Of a stretch of DNA of 64,000 bases, positions 25,186-34,346 are shown in pieces. The stretch is taken from positions 4,092,001 to 4,156,000 of the forward strand of contig NZ_AP022613.1 in the NCBI RefSeq assembly GCF_010730195.1, read 5' to 3'. The position numbers were made by a program, and so were the translations under genes. Source of the stretch: Mycobacterium conspicuum. GTDB taxonomy: Bacteria > Actinomycetota > Actinomycetes > Mycobacteriales > Mycobacteriaceae. The notes under the pieces are model-generated. The model did not search any database and had not been told where the DNA came from. It worked only from the letters and a program-made list of their open reading frames with translations. How positions within the stretch are numbered: position 1 is the stretch's first letter; every line of letters starts with the position of its first letter.

Positions 25186-25995
25186 ATGCCTGACTCGTTC
25201 GACACCATCAAATACGAGGTCGACGGTCACACCGCCACGATCACGCTGAACCGCCCGGAAGCTCTCAATGCGCTTAGCCCGCACATGATCACCGAACTCC
25301 GGGCCGCCTACGACGAGGCCGAAAACGACGACAAGGTGTGGGTCATCGCCGTCACCGGAACCGGTCGCGCGTTCTGCACCGGCGCCGACGTCAAAGAAAT
25401 CCCGGAAGACGGCAAGGTCATCTACGAACGGCCGTACCTGTCGACGTACGACCAGTGGGAGGCGCCGCAGGAAGGCACGCCGCCGTTTCGCACCATGGCT
25501 AAACCGGTGCTGACCGCCGTGAACGGTTTGTGCTGCGGTGCTGGCATGGATTGGGTCACCACGACCGACATCGTCATCGCCTCCGAGCAGGCGACGTTCT
25601 TCGACCCGCACGTCAGCATCGGACTGGTCGCAGGGCGCGAGATGGTCCGGGTTTCCCGGGTGCTGCCGCGCTCGATCGCATTGCGAATGGCGTTAATGGG
25701 CAAGCATGAACGGATGAGCGCACAACGCGCCTACGAGCTCGGCCTGATCAGCGAGGTCGTCGAGCACGAGCGGCTGATGGAACGGATCCATGAAATCGCC
25801 GACATCGTCAACTCCAACGCGCCGCTGGCGGTCCGGGGAACCCGGCTGGCCATCCTCAAGGGCCTGAACGTGCCGCTGCACGAGGCCGAGATACTTGCCG
25901 AAACCTTCCGCGAACGCGTGCTGCGGACCGAGGACGCGCAGGAAGGCCCCAAGGCGTTCGTCGAAAAGCGGAAACCGAATTGGCAGTGCCGTTGA
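25186..25995 (+). CDS. Enoyl-CoA hydratase/isomerase family protein (crotonase 4)
   Basis: A 269-residue crotonase. Oxyanion-hole segments are AFCTGADVKEI and VNGLCCGAGMDWVTTTDI; the first catalytic Glu position is Asp in GAGMDW, and the second region is FDPHVSIGLVAG. ATG 25186 has GAAGGGA 7 bases upstream; a TTG two codons earlier gives a longer frame but no better RBS. Second gene of the operon; its TGA overlaps the ATG of the next gene (TGATG), so the two are translationally coupled. Confidence 0.87.
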   Translation: MPDSFDTIKYEVDGHTATITLNRPEALNALSPHMITELRAAYDEAENDDKVWVIAVTGTGRAFCTGADVKEIPEDGKVIYERPYLSTYDQWEAPQEGTPPFRTMAKPVLTAVNGLCCGAGMDWVTTTDIVIASEQATFFDPHVSIGLVAGREMVRVSRVLPRSIALRMALMGKHERMSAQRAYELGLISEVVEHERLMERIHEIADIVNSNAPLAVRGTRLAILKGLNVPLHEAEILAETFRERVLRTEDAQEGPKAFVEKRKPNWQCR

Positions 25996-26777
25996 TGAAG
26001 TTCGAAACCATTCTGCTCGAGGTCGACGCCGCCGATCACGTCGCCACGATCACGCTGAATCGGCCCGAGCAGTTGAATTCGTTCAACCGCACCATGTGCG
26101 AGGAGATGGCCCGGGCCTGGCGCGCGGTCAAGCTCGACGAGTCGGTGCACGCGGTCGTCCTGCGCGCGGCCGGCACCCGGGCGTTCAGCGCCGGACTGGA
26201 CATCAAAACACCCTACGGTCAACCCGAAAACGTGTGGAACCACGAGGATCCCGGCGAGGCACTCAGCCCGAAGTGGCAGAAGATGTGGAAACCCGTGGTG
26301 TGTGCCGTCCAGGGCATGTGCACGGCCGGCGCGTTCTACTTCGTCAACGAGTCCGACGTCGTCATCTGTTCTAGCGACGCAACGTTCTTCGACTCGCACG
26401 TCTCGGCGGGGCTGGTCTGCGCGCTGGAGCCGGTCGGGCTGATGCGCCGGATCGGGCTGGGCGAGACGTTGCGAATAGCCCTGATGGGCAACGACGAGCG
26501 CGTCGGCGCCGAGACCGCACTGCGGATCGGTTTGGTGTCGGAAGTTGTTTCCGCCGAACGGTTGTGGGCCCGCGCCCACGAGATCGCGGCCGCGATTGCC
26601 GCCAAACCCCCGTCGGCGACGCAGGGCACGGTCAAGGCGATCTGGGAGTCGCTGGACAAGCCCTATCGCACCGCCATGGAGCAGGGACTGATCTACACCC
26701 GGCTGGGCAACCCGCTCGGCAAGTCCGAACTGGCCGCGCAAGGCGAGGGCGCGCCGCGCCAGCCCAAGATCCGGTGA
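25995..26777 (+). CDS. Enoyl-CoA hydratase/isomerase family protein (crotonase 5)
   Basis: A 260-residue crotonase related to crotonase 4; both share the FFDxHVSxGLV stretch. Oxyanion-hole segments are AFSAGLDIKTPYG and VQGMCTAGAFYFVNESDV, where the usual Glu is replaced in GAFYFV. ATG 25995 is chosen because it overlaps the upstream stop as TGATG; a GTG at 25986 is possible. It is third in the operon, and its stop overlaps the start of the AMP-ligase by one base. Confidence 0.86.
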   Translation: MKFETILLEVDAADHVATITLNRPEQLNSFNRTMCEEMARAWRAVKLDESVHAVVLRAAGTRAFSAGLDIKTPYGQPENVWNHEDPGEALSPKWQKMWKPVVCAVQGMCTAGAFYFVNESDVVICSSDATFFDSHVSAGLVCALEPVGLMRRIGLGETLRIALMGNDERVGAETALRIGLVSEVVSAERLWARAHEIAAAIAAKPPSATQGTVKAIWESLDKPYRTAMEQGLIYTRLGNPLGKSELAAQGEGAPRQPKIR

Positions 26778-28240
26778 TGACGGTTCATCCACTCAGTCGA
26801 CGCATCTCCGACGTGCTGGGGTTGGATCCCGGCGCGAACGCGATCGAGTACGACGGCAGATGGGTGTCGTGGGGCCAGGTCGGCGAGGGCGCGCGGCGCA
26901 TCGAATCGTTGACGACCGAGCAACGGCTCCCCGAGATCGGAATGTTGTTGCGTAACAGGCCGGCTCAGGTGGCCGCGTTCCTGGGCGTGCTGCTGGCCGG
27001 CGGGACGGTGGTCACCATCAATCCGTCACGCGGCGACGACCGCACCCGGGACGATATCGCCGCGCTGGGGTTGCCGCTCGTCGTTGGCGAACCCGAGGAC
27101 CTCGCGACGCAGGTGCCACCAGGGGTACCGACGGTGTCGCTCGCGGGTCTGTTGGACCAGGAGCCCAAGGCGCCGGCCCGAGAGGCCGCCCGGCAGGGCG
27201 TCGCGGTGCGGATGTTGACCAGTGGAACGACCGGGCCGCCCAAACGCGTCGACCTGAGCTACGACATGCTGGCCCGCAGCGTGCTGGGCCCCGACCCCGA
27301 GCGAGCACCGGCTCCTACCGAACTACGCAACGGCGTCGCCATCGTCAACTCGCCGCTGGTCCATATCGGCGGCGTCTTCCGGATATTGCAATGCGTCGCG
27401 GACGCGAGACCCTTTGTGCTGCTGGACCGATTCGAGCTCGACGCATGGGCCGCGGCGGTGCGCAAACACCGGCCGCGCACCGTCTCGCTGGTACCGGCGG
27501 CGCTACGGACGGTGTTGCACTCCGACCTGACACGAGCCGACCTAGAAAGCATCCGTGCGGTTACCTGCGGGACCGCGCCGCTATCGGCGGAAGACTCCGA
27601 CGCCTTCACCGAGAAGTACGGCATCCCCGTGCTCACCTCCTATGCGGCAACGGAATTCGGCGGCGGTGTGGCCAGCTGGACCCTCTCCGACCATCAGCGG
27701 CACTGGCGCGCCAAACGCGGCAGCGTCGGGCGAGCCAACCCCGGCGCGCAATTGCGGGTGGTCGACGACAACGGCACGGTGCTAGGACCCGACCAGGTCG
27801 GCCTGCTCGAGGTCAAGCCGGGCCAGTTAGGGCCGTCGGCGGAATGGATGCGGACCACGGACATGGCGCGCATCGACGCCGACGGGTTCATCTGGATCGT
27901 CGGGCGCGCCGATCAGGCCATCATCCGCGGCGGATTCAAGGTGATGCCCGACGACGTGCGCACCGCGCTGGAGAGCCACCCCGCGGTCGCGGGCGCCGCG
28001 GTGGTAGGGCGTTCCGACGCACGCCTGGGAGAAACTCCCGTCGCGATGGTAGAACTACGTGCATCGGCATCCGCCGATGCGGCCGAGCTGGCCACCTATC
28101 TGCGTAAGCGACTGGCACGCTACGAGATACCCACCGAGATCGCGATCGTCGAGACCATCCCGCGAGTACCGTCGGGCAAGGCGGACCTGAGCGCCATCCG
28201 GCGCTTCTTCGAGGCGGCCCACAGCGACCATGCCCGCTGA
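26777..28240 (+). CDS. AMP-dependent acyl-CoA synthetase (first of three)
   Basis: A 487-residue ANL-superfamily ligase. The phosphate-binding loop is MLTSGTTGPPKRVDLSYD, the adenine region reads SYAATEFGGG, and the C-terminal catalytic Lys lies in VPSGKADLSAIR. It should activate an acid to acyl-CoA via the adenylate. ATG 26777 overlaps the preceding stop by one base; the longer frame to 26564 lies inside crotonase 5. It overlaps the next ligase gene by 11 bases. The order crotonase x3, ligase x3 is unusual. Confidence 0.9.
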   Translation: MTVHPLSRRISDVLGLDPGANAIEYDGRWVSWGQVGEGARRIESLTTEQRLPEIGMLLRNRPAQVAAFLGVLLAGGTVVTINPSRGDDRTRDDIAALGLPLVVGEPEDLATQVPPGVPTVSLAGLLDQEPKAPAREAARQGVAVRMLTSGTTGPPKRVDLSYDMLARSVLGPDPERAPAPTELRNGVAIVNSPLVHIGGVFRILQCVADARPFVLLDRFELDAWAAAVRKHRPRTVSLVPAALRTVLHSDLTRADLESIRAVTCGTAPLSAEDSDAFTEKYGIPVLTSYAATEFGGGVASWTLSDHQRHWRAKRGSVGRANPGAQLRVVDDNGTVLGPDQVGLLEVKPGQLGPSAEWMRTTDMARIDADGFIWIVGRADQAIIRGGFKVMPDDVRTALESHPAVAGAAVVGRSDARLGETPVAMVELRASASADAAELATYLRKRLARYEIPTEIAIVETIPRVPSGKADLSAIRRFFEAAHSDHAR

Positions 28241-29762
28241 CTCACCCACGGTCGCCGAGATTCTGCGCCACCAGGCCGGCGCCCGGTCAGATCACCCGTT
28301 ACTCATCTGCGACCATGACCGCACCAGCTATGCCGAGGCCGAGCAGCGCTCCGCGGAGCTCGCGCGCGGACTGATCACCCTGGGCACCGGCAAGGGCACC
28401 CATGTGGGCCTGCTCTATCCGAACGGCACCGACTTCGTCGTCGGGATGCTCGCGGCGGCGCGGATCGGCGCCGTGGTCGTGCCGTTCTCCACCTTCGCCA
28501 CTGCCCGCGAACTGCGCGAGCAGCTTGTCGACGCCGATGTCGAGATCTTGCTGAGCGCATCATCTTTCCGTTCCCACGACTATCGGGCCCGACTCGTCGA
28601 GGTGCTGGCGGTCTTAGACCTCGATTCCAGCGACCGGTTATTCGTACCCGCCGTACCGCAGCTGCGCCACGTAGTGATCAACCGCGAGCGCGTGGACCAG
28701 CTCGCCGACGCCGCGTTGCTCGAAGCGCTGGAAGATGACGTCGACGGTTCGGATCCGCTGGCGATCATCTACACGTCCGGCTCGACCAGCACGCCCAAGG
28801 GAGTGGTGCACACGCATGCCGCGCTGCTGGGACATCAGCGGAACCTCAACGAGATTCGCGGCCTGGCCGCCGACGACAGACTGTTCTGCAACTCGCCATT
28901 CTTCTGGGTCGGCGGATTTGCCTTCGGTCTGCTGGCGACGCTGGTCGCCGGGTCCACGCTGATCTGTTCGAACGCCACCGACGCCGGTCAGACGCTCGAC
29001 TTGCTCGAAGCCGAAAAGCCAACCATGACCAACGGGTTCGCCGCCGGGATCGCGCACTTGGCCGCGGATCCCAGCTTTGCCGGGCGCGACCTGTCGTCGC
29101 TGCAACGGGGCAACCTGTATCCGATCATGGCGCCGTCCGCCCGGCCGGCGGACCCCGAACTGCGCCACAACATGCTCGGGCTGACCGAAGCCGGCAGCAT
29201 CGCGCTGATCAGCGGCGACGAATCCGATCAACCAGAGAAGCGGCGCGGGTCGTTCGGCAAGCCGGCACCCGGATTCCAGACCAAGATCCTCAACCCCGAC
29301 GCCGACGGAGTCGGCGAACTGTGCATCCGCGGCCCGTTCGTTATGCAGGGCTATCACAAGCGAAGTCGCGAAGACTGCTTCGACGCCGACGGTTGGTTCC
29401 ACACCGGCGACTTGGTACGCACCGACGACGACGGATTTGTGTATTTCGTCGGGCGGCTCAGCGCGATGATCAAGACGGCGGGCGCCAACGTCTCGGCGGC
29501 CGAAGTCGAGAAGGCGATCGCCAGGGTCGCCGGCGTGCAGGCCCACGTCGTGGGGCTCCCGGACGCCGAGCGGGGAGAGCTGGTGGCCGCCGTCCTCGTC
29601 GAGCCCGGCATCGACGAGGCCGCGCTGCGGGATCGACTCAAGAAGGAATTGTCGTCCTACAAGATTCCCAAGCGGTTCCGCAGCCTGTCCCGAGCCGAGC
29701 TGCCGCTACTGTCCAGCGGCAAGGTCGACACCCGACGACTGAAGAAGCTGTTCGATGCCTGA
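28230..29762 (+). CDS. AMP-dependent acyl-CoA synthetase (second of three)
   Basis: A 510-residue ANL ligase. Key motifs are IIYTSGSTSTPKGVVHTH, NMLGLTEAGS in place of the usual YGxTE, the hinge DLVRTDDDGFVYFVGR, and the C-terminal catalytic Lys in LLSSGKVDTRRLKKL. ATG 28230 lies 11 bases inside the previous gene. Its substrate range cannot be read from the sequence. It shares the FCNSPFFWVGGFAFGLLATL substrate-pocket region with the third ligase, which suggests duplication. Confidence 0.9.
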   Translation: MPADSPTVAEILRHQAGARSDHPLLICDHDRTSYAEAEQRSAELARGLITLGTGKGTHVGLLYPNGTDFVVGMLAAARIGAVVVPFSTFATARELREQLVDADVEILLSASSFRSHDYRARLVEVLAVLDLDSSDRLFVPAVPQLRHVVINRERVDQLADAALLEALEDDVDGSDPLAIIYTSGSTSTPKGVVHTHAALLGHQRNLNEIRGLAADDRLFCNSPFFWVGGFAFGLLATLVAGSTLICSNATDAGQTLDLLEAEKPTMTNGFAAGIAHLAADPSFAGRDLSSLQRGNLYPIMAPSARPADPELRHNMLGLTEAGSIALISGDESDQPEKRRGSFGKPAPGFQTKILNPDADGVGELCIRGPFVMQGYHKRSREDCFDADGWFHTGDLVRTDDDGFVYFVGRLSAMIKTAGANVSAAEVEKAIARVAGVQAHVVGLPDAERGELVAAVLVEPGIDEAALRDRLKKELSSYKIPKRFRSLSRAELPLLSSGKVDTRRLKKLFDA

Positions 29763-31272
29763 CACGATCGACAGCCTGGTGCGGCGTCGCGCCGAGTCCG
29801 AAGGCGACAAGCCGATGGTGATCGATCCCGCCGGGCGCATCACCTACCGCGAACTCGACTCCACCACAAGAGATTTGGCTGCCGCCTTCATCGAGGCCGG
29901 CATCGCTAAGGGCACCCGGGTGGCTCTGATCATGCCCAACAACAGCCGCTGGGTGCAGATCGCCGTGGCCCTCACTCGGATCGGCGCGGTACTGGTTCCA
30001 TTGAGCACCTTGCTGGCCGCCGGCGAACTCGTCGCGCAACTGCGGACGGCTGCGGTCCAATTCCTGGTGAGTGTCGAGGCGTTCCGCGGCCATCGCTACC
30101 TGGACGATGTCCACTCCGTGCCGCCGCTCGAACTTCCTGCCTTGCGGCAGGTTTGGACGGTCGATCAGCTCGCCGGGCTGGTCGCGAGCGATCGCGCCCG
30201 CGGAATAATCGATGCGTTGTGCGACACGGTCACCGAAGCCGACCCGCTGTTCATCGTCTTCACCTCGGGCAGCAGCGGGCCCCCCAAAGGGGTCATGCAT
30301 TCGCACGGAAGCGCTCTGGGCGCGGTGCGATCGGGCCTGGCGGCGCGATGCATCACCTCCGACACGCGGCTTTATCTGCCGATGCCGTTCTTCTGGGTCG
30401 GCGGCCTGGGCAGCGGGATCTTGTCGGCCCTGCTGGCCGGCGCCACCCTGGTGACCGAGGAGGTGCCGCGACCCGAAAGCACGTTGCGTCTGCTGCAAAG
30501 CGAGCGGGTCACGCTGTTCCGCGGCTGGCCGGATCAGGCCGAGGCATTGGCGCGCCACGCCGGCCCCGCAGGTGCCGATCTCTCCACGTTGCGGCCGGGC
30601 AGCCTGGACGCCCTGCTGCCCCCCGAGCATCGGGCCCGACCCGGGGCGCGCGCGAACTTGTTCGGCATGACCGAGGCATTCGGACCGTACTGCGGCTATC
30701 CGGCCGACACCGACATGCCGCCGACAGCGTGGGGTAGTTGCGGAAAACCGTTCCCCGGCATGCAAGTCCGCATCGTCGACCAAGAATCCGGCGAGCCGGT
30801 CGCACCGGGAACCGTTGGCATGATCCAGATCCGGGGACCGCACACGCTGCGCGGCATTTGCCGTCGAGCCCGCGAAGCCGTGTTCACTCCCGACGGCTTC
30901 TACCCCACCGGCGATCTCGGACATCTGGACGGCGAAGGCTTCCTGTTCTACCACGGCCGGTCCGACGACATGTTCAAAGTCAGCGGCGCCACCGTCTATC
31001 CCAGCGAGGTCGAGCGGGCGCTGCGCTCCATCGCCGGCGTCGAGCACGCCCACGTCACCAACGTGCCCGGCGCCGCCGGCGAACGCGTCGGCGCCGCGGT
31101 GGTGTGTCGCGGGCTGACCGCCGAGCAACTAAACGCCTCTGCACGCGAACTGTTGAGCGCATTCAAGAGGCCGACGGTGTGGCTGGTGTTGACATCCGAT
31201 GACGACCTGCCGCGCGGTGCGACGGGAAAGGTGGACACCCGACGGCTGCGGGAGATGCTGGCCGCTGTCTAA
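29755..31272 (+). CDS. AMP-dependent acyl-CoA synthetase (third of three)
   Basis: A 505-residue ANL ligase close to the preceding one. Motifs are IVFTSGSSGPPKGVMHSH, NLFGMTEAFGPY, DLGHLDGEGFLFYHGR, and the C-terminal Lys in GATGKVDTRRLREML. ATG 29755 overlaps the previous gene by 8 bases. It ends the operon 24346->31272 and overlaps the stop of the convergent GntR gene by 4 bases. Confidence 0.9.
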   Translation: MPDTIDSLVRRRAESEGDKPMVIDPAGRITYRELDSTTRDLAAAFIEAGIAKGTRVALIMPNNSRWVQIAVALTRIGAVLVPLSTLLAAGELVAQLRTAAVQFLVSVEAFRGHRYLDDVHSVPPLELPALRQVWTVDQLAGLVASDRARGIIDALCDTVTEADPLFIVFTSGSSGPPKGVMHSHGSALGAVRSGLAARCITSDTRLYLPMPFFWVGGLGSGILSALLAGATLVTEEVPRPESTLRLLQSERVTLFRGWPDQAEALARHAGPAGADLSTLRPGSLDALLPPEHRARPGARANLFGMTEAFGPYCGYPADTDMPPTAWGSCGKPFPGMQVRIVDQESGEPVAPGTVGMIQIRGPHTLRGICRRAREAVFTPDGFYPTGDLGHLDGEGFLFYHGRSDDMFKVSGATVYPSEVERALRSIAGVEHAHVTNVPGAAGERVGAAVVCRGLTAEQLNASARELLSAFKRPTVWLVLTSDDDLPRGATGKVDTRRLREMLAAV

Positions 31273-31958
31273 CCGCCCGCTTCTTCAACCACCCCACGGG
31301 CGACGAGATGCTCGATCAATGGAACCGCACCGGCCGCGAGGTGATCGGACATCGCGGCGCGAGCGAGTTCGCGGTCTCGCTTCGACAGCGCGGATAACAG
31401 CCGGCGATGGTCCTTGATCGACTGGCGGGGCCAGCCCTCGATCGCGGGGAACACCGATTCCGGTGCGTAGCGCGTGATTTGGGACATCAGTTGAGCGAGC
31501 TTTGGCGAGTCCGCAGCGACGTTGATCGCCCGGTGGAACTCATGGTTGAGGCGAACGGTCCGCTCATCGTCATTGCCCGCGTAGGCCCGTTCCAGCTCGG
31601 CCTGGATTTCCTTGAGTTCGCGCAGTTGCTCGTCGGTGATGTTGACCGCGGCGCGTGCGGCGAGCTCGCCGCCGACGTGGGCCTGCACGTTGGCAACGTC
31701 GGCGAGATCACGTCCGGTCACCGGCAGCACCACAAACCCGCGGTGCGGCTGCTGGGCCACCAAACCTTCGCCGCGCAGCGCGAACAGCGCCTCCCGCACC
31801 GGTGTGACACTGATGCCCAGTTCCGCCGCCAGTTGGTCCAACCGGACATACTTCCCCGCGGCGTAGGTGCCGTCGAAGATCCTGCTGCGCACAAATCGGG
31901 CGACATCCTCGGAAAGCTGAGGCCGCGCAACAAAGTCCGGCCCGGACATGCTCGCCAT
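31269..31958 (-). CDS. GntR-family regulator, FCD (FadR) subfamily
   Basis: A 229-residue repressor-type regulator. The winged helix spans about residues 15-80 (RIFDGTYAAGKYVRLDQLAAELGISVTPVREALFALRGEGLV), and the C-terminal FCD all-helical domain contains LNHEFHRAIN, which supplies metal or ligand-binding residues in this family. The start is ATG 31958 or ATG 31949; no strong RBS. It follows the acyl-CoA dehydrogenase gene by 4 bases on the same strand, so it is the last gene of the unit 36362->31269 and may provide feedback control of it. Confidence 0.88.
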   Translation of the reverse strand: MASMSGPDFVARPQLSEDVARFVRSRIFDGTYAAGKYVRLDQLAAELGISVTPVREALFALRGEGLVAQQPHRGFVVLPVTGRDLADVANVQAHVGGELAARAAVNITDEQLRELKEIQAELERAYAGNDDERTVRLNHEFHRAINVAADSPKLAQLMSQITRYAPESVFPAIEGWPRQSIKDHRRLLSALSKRDRELARAAMSDHLAAGAVPLIEHLVARGVVEEAGG

Positions 31959-31962
31959 CGCG

Positions 31963-33156
31963 TCAGATCCGATACTCCGCGAGCAGGCGCTTGCTGATGA
32001 TCTGCTTCTGGATTTCGCTGGTGCCCTCGCCGATCAGCAGAAACGGCGCATCGCGCATCAGCCGCTCGATCTCGTACTCCTTGGAGTAGCCATACCCACC
32101 GTGAATTCGGAAGCTCTGCTGGGTGACTTCCGAACAGAGCTCGCTGGCAAGGTATTTCGCCATGCCTGCGGCCACGTCGTTGCGCTCTCCCGAGTCCTTC
32201 AACCGCGCGGCGTTGACCATCATCAGGTGTGCCGCCTCCACCTTGGTCGCCATCTCGGCGAGCTGGAACGCGATCGCCTGATGCTCGGCGATCGGCTTAC
32301 CGAAGGTTTCGCGCTGCTGGGCATACCGCGCAGCCAGCTCGAAGGCGCGTATCCCGACTCCGCAGGCGCGCGCCGACACGTTCACCCGGCCGACTTCGAT
32401 GCCGTCCATCATCTGGAAGAAGCCCTGCCCCGGGGTGCCACCCAGAATATCGTCCGCACTTGCCTGATAGCCGTCGAAGATGAGCTCGGTGGTGTCGATG
32501 CCCTTGTAGCCGAGCTTGTCGATTTTTCCCGGGATCACCAGACCCGGCGCCACTTCGCCGAATCCCGTTGGCTTCTCGACGAGAAACGCGGTCAGGTTGC
32601 GGTGCGGTTTGTCCGCGCCCTCGTCGGTGCGCACCAGAACCGCGACCAGCGTCGAACTGCCGCCGTTGGTCACCCACATCTTCTGGCCGTTGATGGTGTA
32701 GTTGCCATCCGGGTTGCGTTGGGCCCGGGTACGGATCGCGGCGACATCGGAACCCAGCTCGGGCTCCGACATCGAGAACGCACCGCGCGACTCGCCCACC
32801 GCCATGCGCGGCAGGAATCGCTGCTTCTGTTCGTCGGTGCCGTGCTGGCGCAGCATGTAGGCGACGATGAAGTGGGTGTTGAGCACCCCGGAGACGCTCA
32901 TCCAGCCGCGGCCCAACTCCTCGACGCACAGCGCGTAGGTCAGCAGCGACTCGCCCAACCCGCCGTACTCCTGCGGAATCATCAACCCAAACAAGCCCAT
33001 GTCGCGCATCTGGTCGACGATGTGCTGCGGGTAGCTGTCCGTGCGTTCCAGCTCGGCCGCGTTGGGAATGATCTCTTTATCGACGAACTGCCTGACCGTA
33101 GCGAGGATCTCGGTCTGAAATTCGGTCAGACCCAGCGTCTGGGCAAGTCTCGTCAT
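31963..33156 (-). CDS. Acyl-CoA dehydrogenase
   Basis: A 397-residue, full-length acyl-CoA dehydrogenase. Visible elements are the N-terminal QEYGGLGESLLTYALCVEELGR, the FAD loop AFSMSEPELGSDVAAIRT, WVTNGGSSTLVAVLVRT, and the C-terminal RIHGGYGYSKEYEIERLMRD with IGEGTSEIQKQII. It would carry out the first step of a beta-oxidation cycle. ATG 33156 has GGAGGA upstream and overlaps the CoA-transferase stop by 4 bases. It is the fourth gene of the five-gene unit. Confidence 0.93.
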   Translation of the reverse strand: MTRLAQTLGLTEFQTEILATVRQFVDKEIIPNAAELERTDSYPQHIVDQMRDMGLFGLMIPQEYGGLGESLLTYALCVEELGRGWMSVSGVLNTHFIVAYMLRQHGTDEQKQRFLPRMAVGESRGAFSMSEPELGSDVAAIRTRAQRNPDGNYTINGQKMWVTNGGSSTLVAVLVRTDEGADKPHRNLTAFLVEKPTGFGEVAPGLVIPGKIDKLGYKGIDTTELIFDGYQASADDILGGTPGQGFFQMMDGIEVGRVNVSARACGVGIRAFELAARYAQQRETFGKPIAEHQAIAFQLAEMATKVEAAHLMMVNAARLKDSGERNDVAAGMAKYLASELCSEVTQQSFRIHGGYGYSKEYEIERLMRDAPFLLIGEGTSEIQKQIISKRLLAEYRI

Positions 33157-34346
33157 GGCTGTCCTCCGATCGTGTTCGCGTCCACCAGGCGCGTGATGTC
33201 GTCGGCCGTCAACCCCAGGCACTTGGAAAGGACATCGGCGGTGTCTTGCCCCAGCGCGGGCGCGGGTCCACTGGCCGGGTGGGCGCCGTCGAACGCAATC
33301 GGCATGGCTGGCGCCAGATAGTCCCCGAGGCCCGGCTGGTGCAGGACCGAAAACAGTGGGTTGGCAGTCACTTTGGGGTCTTCGACGACTTCGGCGAAGG
33401 TGCGGTACCGCTCGAACAACACGGTGCTGCCCGAAAGCCCCGCGGTGATCTCCTCGGCCGTGTGATCGCCGAACCAGGTGGCGAACAAGCCGGACAGCAC
33501 GTCGCGGTACCGGTACCGGTCACCCTCGATGGTGAAGTCCGCCCCCAACGCGTCGGCCAGCGCCGCCACCGCGGTGCCGGTCCCGGTGACGTCGACCAGG
33601 TCACGAAAATGCCTGCCGGTCAACAGAACCACCATGAACGCGACGCCGTCCCGGCTGGTGAAGTCCTGGCCGTACTGGCCGTAGATGGCATTGCCCAGCC
33701 GCTCCCGTTGCGTCCCAACCACCTGTGGTTCGGTCAACAGGCCCAGGTTTCCGGCGGTGGCCAGCGCAACGTCCTCGAGCGCGAGGCTGATCCGGGAGCC
33801 TTGCCCGGTCTGGTCACGACGGCGCACCGCGGCCACGACGGCCAGCGCGGCGTACAGTCCGCAACACACGTCCCAGGCAGGAAGCACGTGGTTGATCGGG
33901 CCGGCGTGGTCGGCGGGACCGGTGACCAGCGGGTAACCGATCCCAGCGTTGACGGTGTAGTCCACCCCGGTTGATCCGTCGCCTCGCCCGAGCAGCTGCA
34001 CGTGCACGACGTCGCGACGTTCGGCCGCCAGCACGTCGTAGTTCAACCAGGGCAGCACCGCGTTGGTGACCACGATGCCGTCGCCCTCCACGATCAACCG
34101 GCGGACCAGCTCCTGCCCGTCGGGCGAGCGCAGATCAATGGTGGCCGAACGCTTTCCCTTGTTCAGCCCGGTCCAATAAATCGACGTGCCGTCCGCCGTC
34201 AGCGGCCACCGCTGGGTGTCCGAGGCGCCGCCGATCGGATCCACGCGGATCACCTGTGCGCCCAGCTGATTCAGCGTCATGCCGCACAGTGGGGCCGCGA
34301 CGAAGCTGGATACCTCGACGACGGTGATACCGGCCAGGGGGTTCAC
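33153..34346 (-). CDS. CaiB/BaiF family III CoA-transferase
   Basis: A 397-residue family III CoA-transferase. The N-terminal core ITVVEVSSFVAAPLCGMTLNQLGAQVIRVDPIGG is typical, and the Asp in LPAWDVCCGLYAALAVV is the likely catalytic residue. GTG 34346 overlaps the thiolase stop by 4 bases, which fixes the start against a longer frame. It probably activates the acid in place of a ligase in this five-gene unit. It is only distantly like the transferase at 16825. Confidence 0.91.
   Translation of the reverse strand: MNPLAGITVVEVSSFVAAPLCGMTLNQLGAQVIRVDPIGGASDTQRWPLTADGTSIYWTGLNKGKRSATIDLRSPDGQELVRRLIVEGDGIVVTNAVLPWLNYDVLAAERRDVVHVQLLGRGDGSTGVDYTVNAGIGYPLVTGPADHAGPINHVLPAWDVCCGLYAALAVVAAVRRRDQTGQGSRISLALEDVALATAGNLGLLTEPQVVGTQRERLGNAIYGQYGQDFTSRDGVAFMVVLLTGRHFRDLVDVTGTGTAVAALADALGADFTIEGDRYRYRDVLSGLFATWFGDHTAEEITAGLSGSTVLFERYRTFAEVVEDPKVTANPLFSVLHQPGLGDYLAPAMPIAFDGAHPASGPAPALGQDTADVLSKCLGLTADDITRLVDANTIGGQP

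Noticed and set aside
31948..33321. Plus-strand open frame of 457 codons
   Set aside because: It is antisense to the acyl-CoA dehydrogenase, whose motifs are complete.
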